A DNA stretch of 16,419 bases, taken from NCBI GenBank assembly GCA_905200315.1, contig CAJKKA010000025.1, forward strand, positions 1-16,419. The letters run 5' to 3'. The stretch is from an uncultured Clostridium sp. Lineage in GTDB: Bacteria > Bacillota_A > Clostridia > TANB77 > CAG-508. The notes below the pieces were generated by a model. That model did no database searches, had not been told where the DNA came from, and saw only the letters and a list, made by a program, of their open reading frames with translations. The first letter of the stretch is position 1, and the number at the start of each line of letters is the position of its first letter. A program made the translations under genes and the position numbers. Shown in pieces: positions 14,651-16,419 of the stretch.

Positions 14651-14677
14651 AATGTAAAAGCTTAAGGAGGTACGCTT

Positions 14678-16419
14678 ATGTGCGGTATTGTTGGTTACAA
14701 TGGTAACAAAAATGCTTGTCCAATTTTAATTAATGGACTAAAAAAATTAGAATACAGAGGTTATGATTCTGCTGGTATTTCTGTTATGGAAAGTGCTAAT
14801 ATTATTGTAAAAAAGGATAAAGGCAGGGTTGCAAACCTTGAAAATTTAGAAGGAATTGAATCTTTAAACGGAACTCTTGGCATTGCACATACAAGATGGG
14901 CAACTCATGGAAAGCCTTCTAAAGAAAATGCTCACCCTCATATGGATAATACTAAAACTTTTTCTGTTGTTCACAATGGAATTATTGAGAATTATAAAGA
15001 ACTAAGAGATTTTTTAGAGAGTAAAAATTACACTTTTTACTCTGATACAGATACGGAAACTATTCCAAATTTAATTCACTATTATTATGAAAAATTGTCT
15101 TTTCCATGCGGGCAGCTAGAAACGTCTACCCCTACATTAAACAATAGAAATTCTCTATTATCTGAAAAGAACAATATTTTTTTGAAAGCTGTTAATTTAG
15201 CTTGTAAAGATTTAAAAGGAAGTTATGCCTTAGAAGTTATAAGCAAAAATGCTCCAGATACATTAATAGTTACAAGAAAAGATAGTCCTTTAGTAATAGG
15301 TACAAAAGAAGGTGAAACTTTTATTTCATCTGACATTCCTGCTTTAATATCTTTTACAAATAACTTCTATTTTTTAAATGATAAAGAATATGCAGTTATT
15401 ACAAAAGATAACATAGAATTTTATGATTTTGATTTAAATAAATTAACAAAAAAATCTGAAAGTGTAGAACTTGCAGCAGATAGTGTAGATAAAGGTAATT
15501 TTGAAGATTATATGTTAAAAGAAATTTTCGAACAACCAAAAGCTATCCGAGAAACTATAGGAACATCTTTAAATGGTAGCTCTATCGCTTTTGATGGTTT
15601 GAACTTAGATAAAGATTTTTTAAGTACTATAAATCAAATTTATATAGTAGCTTGTGGAACTGCAATGCATGCTGGTCTTGCTGTTAAAGCAAATTTCGAA
15701 CACTTTATAAATATACCAGTTTGTGTAGATGTTGCTTCAGAGTTTAGATATAGAAATCCATTAATTAACGAAAAAACTCTTTGCATTTATATAAGTCAAT
15801 CTGGAGAGACAGCTGATACTATTGCTGCTCTTAAGCTTGCAAAATCTAAAAATGCAAAAACAATTGCGGTAACAAATGTAATTGAAAGTTCTATAACAAG
15901 AGAAGCAGATTATTTTGTATATACACATGCAGGTCCAGAAATTGCTGTTGCTTCAACAAAGGCATATACATCTCAAGTTGTTTTATTAAACATTATGGCA
16001 TTGTATTTTGCAGAAATATTGGGAAGTCTTTCAAAAGATAAAATAACTGAACTAAAAAAAGAACTATTATCTTTACCAGAAAAAGCAGAAATCGTCTTAA
16101 AAAACTCAAAAGATTTGCAAAAGTTTGCACAAAAAATATATAAAGAAAAAGATGTATTTTTTATTGGTAGAGGAATAGATTACCCTGTTTCTATGGAAGC
16201 TTCCTTAAAATTAAAAGAAATTTCATACATTCATTCTGAAAGCTTTGCAGCTGGTGAATTAAAGCATGGTCCTATTGCATTAATAGAAAATGGAACTACT
16301 GTTGTAAGTATTTTAACAGACCCTAATTTAGTAGAAAAAACAGTAAGTAATATTCAAGAAGTTATAATATCCGGTATTGCTTCTTGTAGAAATAGCCGGC
16401 CCAGTAGTTTTTGTCTGTT
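14678..16419 (+). CDS. glmS: Glutamine-fructose-6-phosphate aminotransferase, 3' end outside the window
   Basis: GlmS makes glucosamine-6-phosphate from fructose-6-phosphate and glutamine, the first step toward peptidoglycan amino sugars. The frame starts MCGIVGYNG with nucleophile Cys2 and continues through YRGYDSAG, HTRWATHG and HNGIIENY of the glutaminase domain, then the two SIS domains with CGTAMHAG, SQSGETADT, ASTKAYTSQ and the LKEISYIHSE...LKHGP segment. About 580 codons are present of roughly 608 expected. AAGGAGG precedes the ATG. Two oddities: about 20 extra residues around 139-166 compared with the usual family spacing before GSYAL, and an atypical ending after SNIQEV (from about 16366). 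It is probably chromosomal flank. Confidence 0.9.
   Translation, partial: MCGIVGYNGNKNACPILINGLKKLEYRGYDSAGISVMESANIIVKKDKGRVANLENLEGIESLNGTLGIAHTRWATHGKPSKENAHPHMDNTKTFSVVHNGIIENYKELRDFLESKNYTFYSDTDTETIPNLIHYYYEKLSFPCGQLETSTPTLNNRNSLLSEKNNIFLKAVNLACKDLKGSYALEVISKNAPDTLIVTRKDSPLVIGTKEGETFISSDIPALISFTNNFYFLNDKEYAVITKDNIEFYDFDLNKLTKKSESVELAADSVDKGNFEDYMLKEIFEQPKAIRETIGTSLNGSSIAFDGLNLDKDFLSTINQIYIVACGTAMHAGLAVKANFEHFINIPVCVDVASEFRYRNPLINEKTLCIYISQSGETADTIAALKLAKSKNAKTIAVTNVIESSITREADYFVYTHAGPEIAVASTKAYTSQVVLLNIMALYFAEILGSLSKDKITELKKELLSLPEKAEIVLKNSKDLQKFAQKIYKEKDVFFIGRGIDYPVSMEASLKLKEISYIHSESFAAGELKHGPIALIENGTTVVSILTDPNLVEKTVSNIQEVIISGIASCRNSRPSSFCL

Noticed and set aside
14447..14677. glmS ribozyme upstream of glmS
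   Set aside because: The conserved core was not found and the predicted leader is only about 20 bases long.
1..16419. CRISPR array or toxin-antitoxin pair
   Set aside because: No regularly spaced repeats were seen, and no adjacent small-gene pair has toxin or antitoxin features.

Overview
The window is AT-rich (roughly three quarters A+T), with strong AGGAGG-type ribosome binding sites and short intergenic gaps. This suggests a low-GC Bacillota, most likely a Clostridia-type bacterium; the genus cannot be named from the sequence. Both ends are open: a gene runs off the left edge, and glmS runs off the right edge.

Layout. Positions 1 to about 12990 look like most of an integrative element carrying defence genes. 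From left to right: a truncated unknown gene, a MazG-like nucleotide pyrophosphohydrolase and a cytosine-5 methyltransferase fused in frame to a restriction endonuclease-like domain, all on the minus strand (1-2744); an unknown 207-residue protein (2832-3455); a hairpin-packed non-coding stretch (3487-3719); a phage-like replication module of DnaC-type helicase loader and replisome organizer, led by an excisionase-like HTH protein (3771-5323, minus); a divergent 400-residue protein with a four-cysteine zinc motif (5473-6675, plus); a convergent 1513-residue nuclease plus STAND ATPase resembling the Avs antiphage sensors (6698-11239, minus); and a tyrosine integrase (11474-12667, plus). The integrase is followed by a terminator, a tandem 11-bp repeat typical of integrase arm sites, a hairpin, and the 3' half of a CAU-anticodon tRNA with its own terminator.

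Right of the tRNA fragment is a tight minus-strand operon of Nudix hydrolase, ASCH protein and SAM methyltransferase (13002-14446), then divergent glmS (from 14678), which looks chromosomal.

How it fits together. Integrase and excisionase would move the element, and the replisome organizer and helicase loader would replicate it. The restriction-modification fusion and the Avs-like protein would defend the host and the element. The main regulatory signal is six copies of the palindrome GTTAAC, in the xis/5473 divergent region and at the integrase promoter. At the xis and int promoters the geometry is nearly the same: one copy in the -35/-10 spacer and one just after the -10. One regulator probably controls both. 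Other points of interest are an internal ribosome binding site at the methyltransferase/endonuclease junction, a helicase loader with glutamate replacing the invariant Walker A glycine, a tRNA 3' half whose orientation does not fit a simple single integration, and two irregular segments inside glmS.
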